DNA of 40,173 bases from an uncultured Ruminococcus sp. (lineage in GTDB: Bacteria; Bacillota; Clostridia; Oscillospirales; Acutalibacteraceae). The position numbers and the translations under genes are program-made. The notes beneath the pieces were generated by a model, which was not told where the DNA came from, did not search any database, and worked only from the letters and a program-made list of their open reading frames with translations. The stretch covers positions 1 through 40,173 of the forward strand of contig CADCCP010000008.1 in the NCBI GenBank assembly GCA_902800005.1. Direction: 5' to 3'. Below, one piece after another: positions 1 to 7,951 of this stretch; position 1 is the stretch's first letter, and every line of letters begins with the position of its first letter.

Positions 1-108
1 TACCAAACATGAGTAGATTTATATCAAAAATGGACACGTTGAATAAGGAATGAAACATAAAAGTTGTTTTTATAACTTTTTATAAGTTTTTAGTAACGGG
101 TTCATGAA

Positions 109-1566
109 ATGGCAGTTGACAAGGTGAAACAGCTTGAAAGAGAGATAGATGCCCTTCAGAGACAGCTCCGTCAGCAGAATCAACAGGCTGAAAATGAGCG
201 TAAAAAAATGTCGGACAAAAATAAACAGGCTATCCGCAGCTATCAGGAAGATATGAAAAAAGCTGTCAGACAGCATGATGAAAAGGCGAAAAAAGAATAT
301 GAACGAATGCTCAGGGACTATCAAAGAGGTCTTGACAGGGACGTGCAAAATGAAATTGCAGACCTTAATGCAGATTACAGACGGCTTTTGGAAGATGTCA
401 GGAAAAGTGAAGAGGCACTTGCCCGTAAAACGCAGGAATTGGAACAGGCTGTACAATCTGTCAGAAATGACTTGTCAAGGCGTGATGAAGGCAGCAGCCG
501 TGAGGCAAAAGAATATCTTTTGAATGCAACGGAAGAATTCCGTGAAATAGAAAAGAAACCCCATGAAAAATTCGTGCCGAAACGACTGAATATCTTTTAC
601 AATGCCATCAAGGACGGTCAGCAGCTTTATAAAGCAGGCTTGTTTGAAGCAGCGACAGCGGTTGCCATTTCCGCAAAATCGGGTTTGGAAAGACTTGGCT
701 ATAACATAGATGACAAAGTTGAAGAGTGGGACGGTCAACATGACCTTTTTGTGATGAAATTGAATTACCTTGCTGTGAAAGTTCAACAGGAACTTGATGA
801 CTGGGAAGAATACATATCCGAAAAAAGCGGAAGTAATGCGAATTTGCGTAAAAAACATCTTGTAGAGATAAACTACTGGTCAAGGGGGGAGTTTGCGGAA
901 CTTGTACAGGGAATGAACAAGTACAGAAAGATCGCATGGGAGATAGAAAAAGTAGGCAAAGATGAATATTTGAAAAAGCCTGAAAGTGCCAATACAGATG
1001 ATTTGAAAGAGTATATCAAGGAAGTTGAAAAGTTAGATGAAAAGTTGGAACTTATTCATAATTTGTACAAGCTGAGATATACGGCATCATGTCAGAGGGC
1101 GGACTGGGGTGAAAGTATCATAGATTTTTTGTCGGACGAGATAAACCTTGAATGGCATGAGGAAATGACGGGCTACCGTCAGGCGACAAAAGAAACTCTT
1201 TCATCAAAGGATTTTCAGGAATATATCAAAGTGACGTTTGACAGTGAGGACGTGACGGAAGATACAAGAGAATGGCTGAAACTTGTTTTTGAAAATGCAT
1301 CTGAAAACATGATATATATATATATCGTGCCTGTTGAAAACAAGTCCAATGTCGAAAACAGGATAATTATTCACATAGATTACAACGGAGCGGAACAGGA
1401 AATATATTCCCGTGATATATGTCAGCATATATGTGAAGTTTTACAGTGTGACGAGGAAAGCGGAATTGTCACTTATACGTCTGATATAAATGCACTGAAA
1501 TTAAATACAAACAAGTCTTTCAGCGATACCGCAAAAGACCTTGAAAAGTTAATGCATAATTCATAA
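109..1566 (+). CDS. Soluble coiled-coil protein of unknown function, first gene of the AAA+ cluster
   Basis: I do not recognise this 485-residue protein. Residues 1-130 are a charged, heptad-rich coiled coil (many E, K, Q and R, no membrane segment or signal peptide). Residues about 130-230 form a helical region containing the motif LYKAGLFEAATAVAISAK. A mixed C-terminal domain spans about 390-470. The same order (coiled coil, LYxxGxxExA helical region, small C-terminal domain) recurs in the gene starting at 2024, so the two look like distant paralogues. The ATG at 109 is the first possible start after an in-frame TAA at 94; its ribosome binding site is weak. The last codons (Leu-Met-His-Asn-Ser-stop) are written by a 7-bp repeat array, so the original C-terminus may have been altered by repeat insertion. 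Its neighbours suggest a role with the triple AAA+ ATPase. That is inference from context only. Confidence 0.8.
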   Translation: MAVDKVKQLEREIDALQRQLRQQNQQAENERKKMSDKNKQAIRSYQEDMKKAVRQHDEKAKKEYERMLRDYQRGLDRDVQNEIADLNADYRRLLEDVRKSEEALARKTQELEQAVQSVRNDLSRRDEGSSREAKEYLLNATEEFREIEKKPHEKFVPKRLNIFYNAIKDGQQLYKAGLFEAATAVAISAKSGLERLGYNIDDKVEEWDGQHDLFVMKLNYLAVKVQQELDDWEEYISEKSGSNANLRKKHLVEINYWSRGEFAELVQGMNKYRKIAWEIEKVGKDEYLKKPESANTDDLKEYIKEVEKLDEKLELIHNLYKLRYTASCQRADWGESIIDFLSDEINLEWHEEMTGYRQATKETLSSKDFQEYIKVTFDSEDVTEDTREWLKLVFENASENMIYIYIVPVENKSNVENRIIIHIDYNGAEQEIYSRDICQHICEVLQCDEESGIVTYTSDINALKLNTNKSFSDTAKDLEKLMHNS

Positions 1567-1583
1567 TGCATAATGCATAATTG
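1551..1583 (+). repeat. Heptad array A1, left arm of the four-helix-bundle element
   Basis: Four 7-bp units (ATGCATA, ATTCATA, ATGCATA, ATGCATA) followed by ATTG. The array overlaps the 3' end of the preceding gene and supplies its TAA stop. Positions 1551-1582 are the reverse complement of 1966-1997 at 31 of 32 positions. Confidence 0.9.
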
Positions 1584-1613
1584 TTGTGAATTTACGCTGA
1601 ACAGGAGAAAACT

Positions 1614-1967
1614 ATGAAAAGTGATAATGTGATAGTTGATAAAAGCATGGACTTTTCTATTAGAATTGTGAAGTTATATAAATTTTTGACCGAAAATAAA
1701 AGAGAATATGTTTTGTCAAAGCAAATATTAAGAAGTGGTACAAGTATCGGTGCTAATGTTAAAGAGGGAGTGAGAGGACAAAGTAAAGCGGATTTTATTT
1801 CAAAAATGGCTATTGCCTTAAAAGAAGCATCAGAAACGGAATATTGGCTTGAACTATTATACAAAACGGATTATCTGAATGAAAATCAATATAACAGTAT
1901 AAATAGCGATTGTGAAGAATTGATAAAAATATTGATGTCAATAGTTAAAACAAGCAATCATAAATAA
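1614..1967 (+). CDS. Four-helix-bundle protein (23S rRNA intervening-sequence protein / Avd-like family)
   Basis: A 117-residue, all-helical protein. The run LSKQILRSGTSIGANVKEG near residues 40-58 and the region AIALKEASETEYWLELL near 72-88 are hallmarks of the four-helix-bundle family first described from ORFs in 23S rRNA intervening sequences. The same family includes Avd, the accessory protein of diversity-generating retroelements. Family members are thought to form pentameric basic barrels that bind nucleic acid; the function of stand-alone copies is unknown. It has its own ribosome binding site (AGGAGA, 7 nt before the ATG). Both sides carry inverted heptad arrays and its base composition is much more AT-rich than its neighbours, so it looks like an inserted cargo gene rather than part of the surrounding cluster. 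No reverse transcriptase or variable repeat lies nearby. Confidence 0.88.
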   Translation: MKSDNVIVDKSMDFSIRIVKLYKFLTENKREYVLSKQILRSGTSIGANVKEGVRGQSKADFISKMAIALKEASETEYWLELLYKTDYLNENQYNSINSDCEELIKILMSIVKTSNHK

Positions 1968-2004
1968 TTATGCATTATGCATTATGAATTATGAATTATG
2001 AATT
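1966..2004 (+). repeat. Heptad array A2, right arm of the four-helix-bundle element
   Basis: Five 7-bp units on this strand (TATGCAT twice, TATGAAT three times) starting in the stop codon of the four-helix-bundle gene. It is the inverted partner of the array at 1551-1583. It ends just before the ribosome binding site of the next gene. Confidence 0.9.
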
Positions 2005-2023
2005 TGAGGGGAGAGCGTTTTAT

Positions 2024-3655
2024 ATGAGTGGAGAATCAAGAGGATTGATTGTATTGCCGTTGTTGTTCGGCGGATTGCCGTTAGTATTGGGTGGTTTGGC
2101 AGTTGCAGGTGTTGCATATGCGGCGATAGGTGCTGCAAGAGCCATCAGCGGAAGAAATCAGCAGAATACAAGAAATAATTATCGTCAACAGCAAAATCAG
2201 AGAATACAAAATAACGTGCAGTCATATCAGGGATATTATCAGGGCTATAACGAGCCTGCAAGAACGATTCCGCCTGCACAGCCCATTCCCAGACCGCAGA
2301 TAAATACAAGCGGTGTTGAAAGTAAAATAGGCAGTTTCAAGAATGAAATGTATCAAAGCATGAACGAGCAGTCGCAGCTTAATGCACAGGCTTTTAACAG
2401 CATGATGAATGAATTGAATGTGCAGAGAGCGGAATTGCAGAAGATAGCCGAACAGAACGATATACAGGCATATCAGGATTATCTTAAAAAGCTGAAAGAA
2501 TCCCGTGAGCAGTCCATGAAGAATATCTATCAGGCACAGAATGACTTTAACACGGGGTATAAAAAGAATATAGCCGACACTATGGCGAATGTTACGGCAA
2601 GCATGAATGAGAAGTATGCAGGCTATATGAGTGAACTTGAACAGCTTAAAGCGGATATTCAAGCCAAAGATGAAAAGGCAAAAGAAATTGCAAAGGCGTA
2701 TATAGAGGAAGCTCAGGCACTTTTGAAGTCATTGAAAGATGACTTTGAGGGTGAAAAATATTCTTCACGTCAGATGGTTTCATTGACGAATGAACTTAAT
2801 CAGGCTATCGAATTGTATAACAAAGGCAGATATGAAAGTGCGTTGGCAAGTTCAAAGGACGTTGCAGTAAATACGCTTGATGAAATATTCGAGGCTGATG
2901 CCAAAAAACAGGAATGGGAAAATTACTATGGCTTGGCATTGGTTTTGTCAGAGGAAGTCAAGTGCTTTATCGAGGCACAGGGAACTATTTCTCAGGAAGT
3001 CAAAGAATATGCAGAAAAAGCCGCCGGCAAGCCTTTTTCAGAGGATATAGTCGGTATAAAAATATCTGATTATACGGATAGAAATGCCAAAGGTCAGACA
3101 CGTTATGATTATATCTTGAATAAAGTCAATGAATTGCACAGTGCATTGAGGGCAGAAAATGCCGATAAACTGACTACACAGCAGTTGAAAGAGTGCATTG
3201 ACTTTCTGAATAATGACCTTTATCCGCAGGCATCACAGTGCATTAATAAAGGCATTATCAATATGAACAATGCTTTTTCCCGTCAGAACATGAGTGAGGA
3301 AATAATAGATTTCTTTGAGGAACACAATTTCACATTCAACGGTTACGCCTATGAAAACGACTCTCACGACAAGGCTTTGCATATAGGTTTGGCAAATGAA
3401 TCAACGGGTGAAGAATTGATAGTAACACTTGCCCCCGAAGTCATGCAGAACGGTGACATTCAGACAAGAGTTGATTTAAAGCAGATAAAAGGCGATGAAG
3501 CTAATGAAGAAAGAAAGGCATATTACAGAGAGTGCATAGAGAATGTCGTCAAAGGCAGCAATCCCTATGCAAGCGTTGATATAAAATGTAATGCCGAAAC
3601 AAGAAATAAACTTTCCGCCGATACGGAAACGAAAAAGAAATTGAAAATGGAGTAA
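2024..3655 (+). CDS. Membrane-anchored coiled-coil protein of unknown function
   Basis: A 543-residue protein. The ATG at 2024 is chosen because AGGGGAGAG lies 8 nt before it; the in-frame ATG at 1991 lies inside the heptad array and has no ribosome binding site. Residues about 7-38 are a long Gly/Leu/Val/Ala hydrophobic stretch that could make one hairpin or two short membrane segments. A Gln/Asn-rich linker follows (about 40-100), then a long coiled coil (about 110-240), a helical region with LYNKGRYESALASSKDVA, and a small C-terminal domain. This parallels the soluble protein encoded at 109-1566, so the pair may be a membrane-bound and a soluble partner. It ends 3 nt before the AAA+ ATPase gene, suggesting translational coupling. 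I cannot assign a function. Confidence 0.82.
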   Translation: MSGESRGLIVLPLLFGGLPLVLGGLAVAGVAYAAIGAARAISGRNQQNTRNNYRQQQNQRIQNNVQSYQGYYQGYNEPARTIPPAQPIPRPQINTSGVESKIGSFKNEMYQSMNEQSQLNAQAFNSMMNELNVQRAELQKIAEQNDIQAYQDYLKKLKESREQSMKNIYQAQNDFNTGYKKNIADTMANVTASMNEKYAGYMSELEQLKADIQAKDEKAKEIAKAYIEEAQALLKSLKDDFEGEKYSSRQMVSLTNELNQAIELYNKGRYESALASSKDVAVNTLDEIFEADAKKQEWENYYGLALVLSEEVKCFIEAQGTISQEVKEYAEKAAGKPFSEDIVGIKISDYTDRNAKGQTRYDYILNKVNELHSALRAENADKLTTQQLKECIDFLNNDLYPQASQCINKGIINMNNAFSRQNMSEEIIDFFEEHNFTFNGYAYENDSHDKALHIGLANESTGEELIVTLAPEVMQNGDIQTRVDLKQIKGDEANEERKAYYRECIENVVKGSNPYASVDIKCNAETRNKLSADTETKKKLKME

Positions 3656-3658
3656 AAA

Positions 3659-6600
3659 ATGAGTTCGATACTTGAAAGACCGAATTTGAATAAAATATTT
3701 CTTATTTACGGAAATTTAGATGATATGTTCATATCGCCCGATTTGCAGAAAAATAATTTCCGTCCGTATCTCAATTCTTATTTAAAGAGTCTGGGATATA
3801 AGAAAGTTGTATTTTATTCGGGTGCAAAGAATACGGGAAAATATGTACTTGATGATGAAAGTGCGGTCTTGGCGATAAACAGGAATAAACATCAAAGTAC
3901 ATCGGGTGACAAGCCTAAAAGAAGAATATTAAGCCCGAAAGCAAAGCAAAATGAGGAACAGAAACGGGAGATAAAGGAAGATGTACAGCAGACTTCCGAA
4001 AATGCAAGATCTCAGGATAACGGCAAAATGGTTTATAAACAGCCGAAGATAACGCCTGCTGAATTTCTTGATGACGCTAAAAAGATGATGAAAGATTCAA
4101 GTGTAAAAACCGCTGTTGTATTCACGTTTTTTCAGGATTTCGTCACGGATAATTCCGCACCACAGCAGCAGTATTCTGAATTACTTTCGCATTTGTGGGA
4201 CGAGTATACACTTAACGGAAATGAAAATATCTGTATATTTCTTGCACCGCAGATGAATGCGGATTCGATTTCGGGAATGTTCGATAAACTTCAAAGCGGA
4301 GATGTTTTCCGAAACAGATTTTTCAATGAAAATAAGACGATAAACAGAAGCTGTACTATATATGTGGGCTTGCCAAATCAAGATGAGTTCAGATATATGC
4401 TGGAATATCTGAGGATAGTCGGGGATAACGGCAAAAAGCTGTCTTATAAAATAAAAGACGTTCCTAAAATGGTATCTTCATTGATGTATCTGAGCCGTGA
4501 AGCTGACCGTGAAGAAAACCGTGCAGGCTATTTAAGTTCCGTTTATGAGAATATCGCCTATTACATGAGGAATTATGACGGCGATACAGTGCCTTTTGAC
4601 GAGGGGGTTATAAAGAAAATTTACAGCCGTTTCAAAGCTGATTCGGGCGATCCTATGGAAATCTTGATGAATACAAAGGGTTGGGAAAGTGTTGCCAAGA
4701 GGATACAGGAAATTGTAAAAGATTACAAAAATAAAAAAGCCCGTGCATTGTCGCAAAGACCGAAAGCCAAAGGCAAGAAAAAATTGATATGTGCAAGTGA
4801 ACGTATAAATACACCCGAAGATAATATAGAGTTCAATTATCCGGTACCGCATTTTGTGATAAAGGGAAATCCGGGAGTAGGCAAAACGACCGTTGCACGA
4901 CTGATAGGGCAGATATTCTATGAAAACGGCATATTGAAAAAGGGCTTGACAGTCGAGGCAACGAGAGATGACTTGATAGACAGGTATGTAGGCGGTACAA
5001 CGGGCAAGACAAGAGAAGCTGTCATGTCTGCACAAGAGGGAGTTTTGTTTATAGATGACGCTTATTCACTTCTTGACGGAAGTGAGGAAAATAACTATCC
5101 GAAGCAGGCGATAGATGAATTAGTGGCGATAATGACAAATCCCAAGCAATACAGATTTTGCATGATAATGGCAGGCTATCCCGAACCTATGGACGAACTT
5201 TTAAAGATGAATGCAGGTTTATCAAGCCGTTTCAGCAAGGCAAATATCCTTACTATAGAGGATTACAAGCCCGATTTATTAAAGAGTATATTTGTATCTA
5301 ACTGTGAAAAAGAGGGGTATAAAATTGATGAAAGCCTTGATTTAGACCTGTTTTTCAAGAATCTGTACGATCAGCGTGACAGGGCGAATTTCGGAAATGC
5401 AAGGGATATAGTGGCTATTGCAAGGGAATGTAAAATGCAGTCGTCTTTGAGAGATGACGATGAAAGATTGATAGTTAAAGAGGATTTCGGCAGTTATGAA
5501 AAGTATTTTGATAAACACGGAGTTTCTTCAATAGATGAAATTTATGCCGAGATAGATAATTATATCGGCATGGAGTTCGTGAAGGAACTGTTTGAGAATG
5601 TCAGGCTTGAAATACTTGATGAAGAAGATTGCAGGCGTAGGGGAGTAAAACCTGATTTTTATGCAGACCACTATATATTTTCGGGAAATCCCGGTACAGG
5701 TAAAACGACTGTCGGTAAAATGATAGGCAGATTTTATCATGTAATGGGAGTTTTGGGCGGTAAGGAAACTTTATTTGTCGATGCATCCGACTTGATAGGC
5801 AGTCATGTAGGCGATTCCAAAGAGAAAGTCGCAAAGAAAATTCAGGAAGCCATTGACCACAATTCCGTGTTGTACATAGATGAAGCGTATCAGATAGCTG
5901 ACAGTGCATATTCGGCGGAAATAGTCGGTGCAATGATGACGAAAATGACGGAAAATGCAAAGGATTTCAAGATGATATTCGGAATGTATTCAAACAGGGT
6001 AGAGGACTTTTTGAAACTCAATGCAGGTTTGGCAAGACGTGTAAGGATAGTTGAATTTCCGGATTATACGCCCAAACAGTTGACAAAGATATTTGACCTG
6101 ACCATTAAACAGCAGGGCAGGACTATCACAGATGAAGCCCACAGATTGATAGAATTGTTAATGGAGTATAAGTATAATACAAGGGGCGACGATTTCGGAA
6201 ATGCGGGAGATGTCAAGAAATTAGTCATTGACATGAAGAAATTGCTGTTAAGACGTGTAAGCCGTGCAGGTGCGGAGGTTGACAGGTATCAGTACACAAA
6301 GGACGATATACCGAAAGACCAGTTGGAACTCATCAAAGACCAGATAAACCCCCGTACATTTGATGATATAATGCAAAGTCTGAATGAACAGATAGGAATG
6401 TCGGATCTGAAAGAAGTAATTTTGCGTAAACAGGAAGAGATATTGTATGCAAAGAAAAGCGGACGTACAACGTATGGCATTAACCCCGGATATTATTTCT
6501 TTGTGGGAAATCCCGGTACGGGCAAATCAACGAGTGCAAAGCTGTTCGGTGAATGTCTTAGAGAGTTGGGCATTGTCAAGACGAGTAATTTTTATTCATG

Positions 6601-7192
6601 CACGGCAAAAGACCTTGTAGGTGAATATGTCGGACAAACAAGCGGAAAGACTTATGAACTTTTGAAGAAGTCCGTAAACAGTGTTTTGTTCATAGATGAA
6701 GCGTATAGTCTATCTTATGCAGATGATAAAGACGGTGCAAGTTTCAAGAAAGATGCACTTGAACAGATAATAGCATTCATGGACGATCCCGAACACAGAA
6801 GTAAATGCTGTATCATATTTGCAGGATATTATAAAGATATGCAGGGTTTGTATAAGTCAAACAGCGGAATGCGTTCAAGGATAGAGGAAGTGCATTTCAG
6901 GGACTATACAGCGGAAGAAATGTATGATATATTCGCACTGTTCTGTAAAAAGGGCGGATATAAGATAGCGGAAGATGTAAGGGAATACTATTTGCCGATA
7001 TTCGAGAAGATGACGAAAATGGAGTATTACTCAAACGGCAGAACTGCAAGAACTGTCTATGAAAAGACGATAGCAAATTTAAAAAGGCGAGTTATCTATA
7101 CAGATGACATAACTGAAGAAGAAAGGCAGACTATTATGAAAACGGACTTGCTTTCTGCTGAAGAATGTTATAATATAGTGTCGGTAGAGTGA
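3659..7192 (+). CDS. Triple-module AAA+ ATPase, CbxX/CfxQ-SpoVK type
   Basis: A 1177-residue protein with three intact AAA+ modules. Walker A motifs are GNPGVGKTT (403-411), GNPGTGKTT (676-684) and GNPGTGKST (950-958). Walker B motifs are VLFIDDAYS (from 462), VLYIDEAYQ (from 737) and VLFIDEAYS (from 1009). Each module has a conserved Arg after NAGL/NSGM (GLSSRF, GLARRV, GMRSRI), as in the CbxX/CfxQ/SpoVK family. Residues 1-370 look like a further, degenerate NTPase-like unit: strands such as KIFLIYGNLDD and AVVFTFFQDF are present, but there is no P-loop. Family members remodel or disassemble protein complexes (Rubisco activase CbxX, EccA of type VII secretion, SpoVK), so remodelling of the neighbouring coiled-coil proteins is a reasonable inference. 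The start at 3659 follows TGGAG. It is followed after 4 nt by the TraX-like gene. Confidence 0.9.
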   Translation: MSSILERPNLNKIFLIYGNLDDMFISPDLQKNNFRPYLNSYLKSLGYKKVVFYSGAKNTGKYVLDDESAVLAINRNKHQSTSGDKPKRRILSPKAKQNEEQKREIKEDVQQTSENARSQDNGKMVYKQPKITPAEFLDDAKKMMKDSSVKTAVVFTFFQDFVTDNSAPQQQYSELLSHLWDEYTLNGNENICIFLAPQMNADSISGMFDKLQSGDVFRNRFFNENKTINRSCTIYVGLPNQDEFRYMLEYLRIVGDNGKKLSYKIKDVPKMVSSLMYLSREADREENRAGYLSSVYENIAYYMRNYDGDTVPFDEGVIKKIYSRFKADSGDPMEILMNTKGWESVAKRIQEIVKDYKNKKARALSQRPKAKGKKKLICASERINTPEDNIEFNYPVPHFVIKGNPGVGKTTVARLIGQIFYENGILKKGLTVEATRDDLIDRYVGGTTGKTREAVMSAQEGVLFIDDAYSLLDGSEENNYPKQAIDELVAIMTNPKQYRFCMIMAGYPEPMDELLKMNAGLSSRFSKANILTIEDYKPDLLKSIFVSNCEKEGYKIDESLDLDLFFKNLYDQRDRANFGNARDIVAIARECKMQSSLRDDDERLIVKEDFGSYEKYFDKHGVSSIDEIYAEIDNYIGMEFVKELFENVRLEILDEEDCRRRGVKPDFYADHYIFSGNPGTGKTTVGKMIGRFYHVMGVLGGKETLFVDASDLIGSHVGDSKEKVAKKIQEAIDHNSVLYIDEAYQIADSAYSAEIVGAMMTKMTENAKDFKMIFGMYSNRVEDFLKLNAGLARRVRIVEFPDYTPKQLTKIFDLTIKQQGRTITDEAHRLIELLMEYKYNTRGDDFGNAGDVKKLVIDMKKLLLRRVSRAGAEVDRYQYTKDDIPKDQLELIKDQINPRTFDDIMQSLNEQIGMSDLKEVILRKQEEILYAKKSGRTTYGINPGYYFFVGNPGTGKSTSAKLFGECLRELGIVKTSNFYSCTAKDLVGEYVGQTSGKTYELLKKSVNSVLFIDEAYSLSYADDKDGASFKKDALEQIIAFMDDPEHRSKCCIIFAGYYKDMQGLYKSNSGMRSRIEEVHFRDYTAEEMYDIFALFCKKGGYKIAEDVREYYLPIFEKMTKMEYYSNGRTARTVYEKTIANLKRRVIYTDDITEEERQTIMKTDLLSAEECYNIVSVE

Positions 7193-7196
7193 TGTT

Positions 7197-7907
7197 ATGA
7201 AGAAGTATCAAGTATTGTCGGGCAGTGTGCTGAAGATGATAGCACTGATAACCATGATGATAGACCATACGGCAGCATGGGTCTTAAGTCAGGCGGATTT
7301 TGCATTAGTGCCTATCTGGATAGTCGGCAAAGAAAATATAACAATTTATTATATATGCAGATTGATCGGCAGAACAGCATTTCCTTTATATTGTTTTCTG
7401 TTGGCAGAGGGATTTGCATATACGAAAAACAGAAAAAGATATGGTTTGAATTTGCTGGTATTTGCGATATTGTCGGAACCTGTATGGGATCTGGTACATT
7501 CGGGGCAATTTTTCAATAAAGGTCAGAATGTATTTTTTACACTGTTTTTCGGATTTATTGCTATGTACTTTTACGAGAGATTCAAAGATAAAAAAATATT
7601 GTGCTGTATTTCAGTGCTGGGAGTTTTAATATTTGCATCGTTTTTTGGTGCGGATTACGGATGGAACGGCGTGGGACTTGTCCTTTTTATGCACGTCATG
7701 AGAGAAAAAACAGCGGCAAGAACAGTGTTGGGATGTTGTTTTTTCGGAAAGCAATGGAAAGTTGTGCCTGCATTTGCGATAATGAATTTGTATAACGGCA
7801 AAAGAGGATTCATCAAAGGCAAGGTCGGAAAATATTTATTTTATGCCGCCTATCCGCTGCACATATTTGTATTGTATTTGATAAGACTGAAATATTTCGG
7901 CTACTGA
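7197..7907 (+). CDS. TraX-family integral membrane protein
   Basis: A 236-residue, multi-spanning membrane protein with the TraX family signature: LKMIALITMMIDHTA near the N-terminus, GRTAFPLYCFLLAEGF with YTKNRKRYGLNLLVFAILSEP at about 60-100, and KYLFYAAYPLHIFVLYLIR at the C-terminus. F-plasmid TraX acetylates pilin. Chromosomal copies in Firmicutes are common and uncharacterised, and are related to membrane acyltransferases. No conjugation gene is near, so a pilin-modifying role is unlikely here. It starts 4 nt after the stop of the AAA+ gene and is followed by another cluster gene with a short gap, so it is probably co-transcribed with the cluster. Confidence 0.85.
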   Translation: MKKYQVLSGSVLKMIALITMMIDHTAAWVLSQADFALVPIWIVGKENITIYYICRLIGRTAFPLYCFLLAEGFAYTKNRKRYGLNLLVFAILSEPVWDLVHSGQFFNKGQNVFFTLFFGFIAMYFYERFKDKKILCCISVLGVLIFASFFGADYGWNGVGLVLFMHVMREKTAARTVLGCCFFGKQWKVVPAFAIMNLYNGKRGFIKGKVGKYLFYAAYPLHIFVLYLIRLKYFGY

Positions 7908-7951
7908 AAAAATAATTGCATATTGCTGATCGAAAAAATGGGGGTGAATGT

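Larger units (their letters stand above)
1551..2004 (+). mobile_element. Putative heptad-flanked element carrying a four-helix-bundle gene
   Basis: Two heptad arrays in inverted orientation (1551-1582 and 1966-1997, 31/32 complementary) bracket one small gene. The left arm starts inside the end of the upstream coiled-coil gene; the right arm starts inside the TAA stop of the cargo gene. By hand count the cargo is about 29% GC, against roughly 40% in neighbouring genes, which suggests separate origin. The arrangement interrupts an otherwise continuous cluster between two paralogous genes. It resembles 23S rRNA intervening sequences, where complementary ends enclose an ORF of the same protein family. 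No transposase, terminal target duplication or known IS end is visible, so mobility is inferred. Confidence 0.5.

Noticed and set aside
61..108. Promoter or terminator before the first gene (AAAAGTT / AACTTTT with T-rich flanks)
   Set aside because: The stem is short and AT-only and no spaced -35/-10 pair is present; the real control region may lie outside the window.
1591..2004. Diversity-generating retroelement
   Set aside because: The four-helix-bundle protein is in the same family as Avd, but there is no reverse transcriptase, template repeat or variable target gene in the window.
7197..7907. Evidence of a conjugative element from the TraX-like gene
   Set aside because: No relaxase, coupling protein, type IV secretion gene, integrase or attachment site is visible; chromosomal TraX genes are common in Clostridia.
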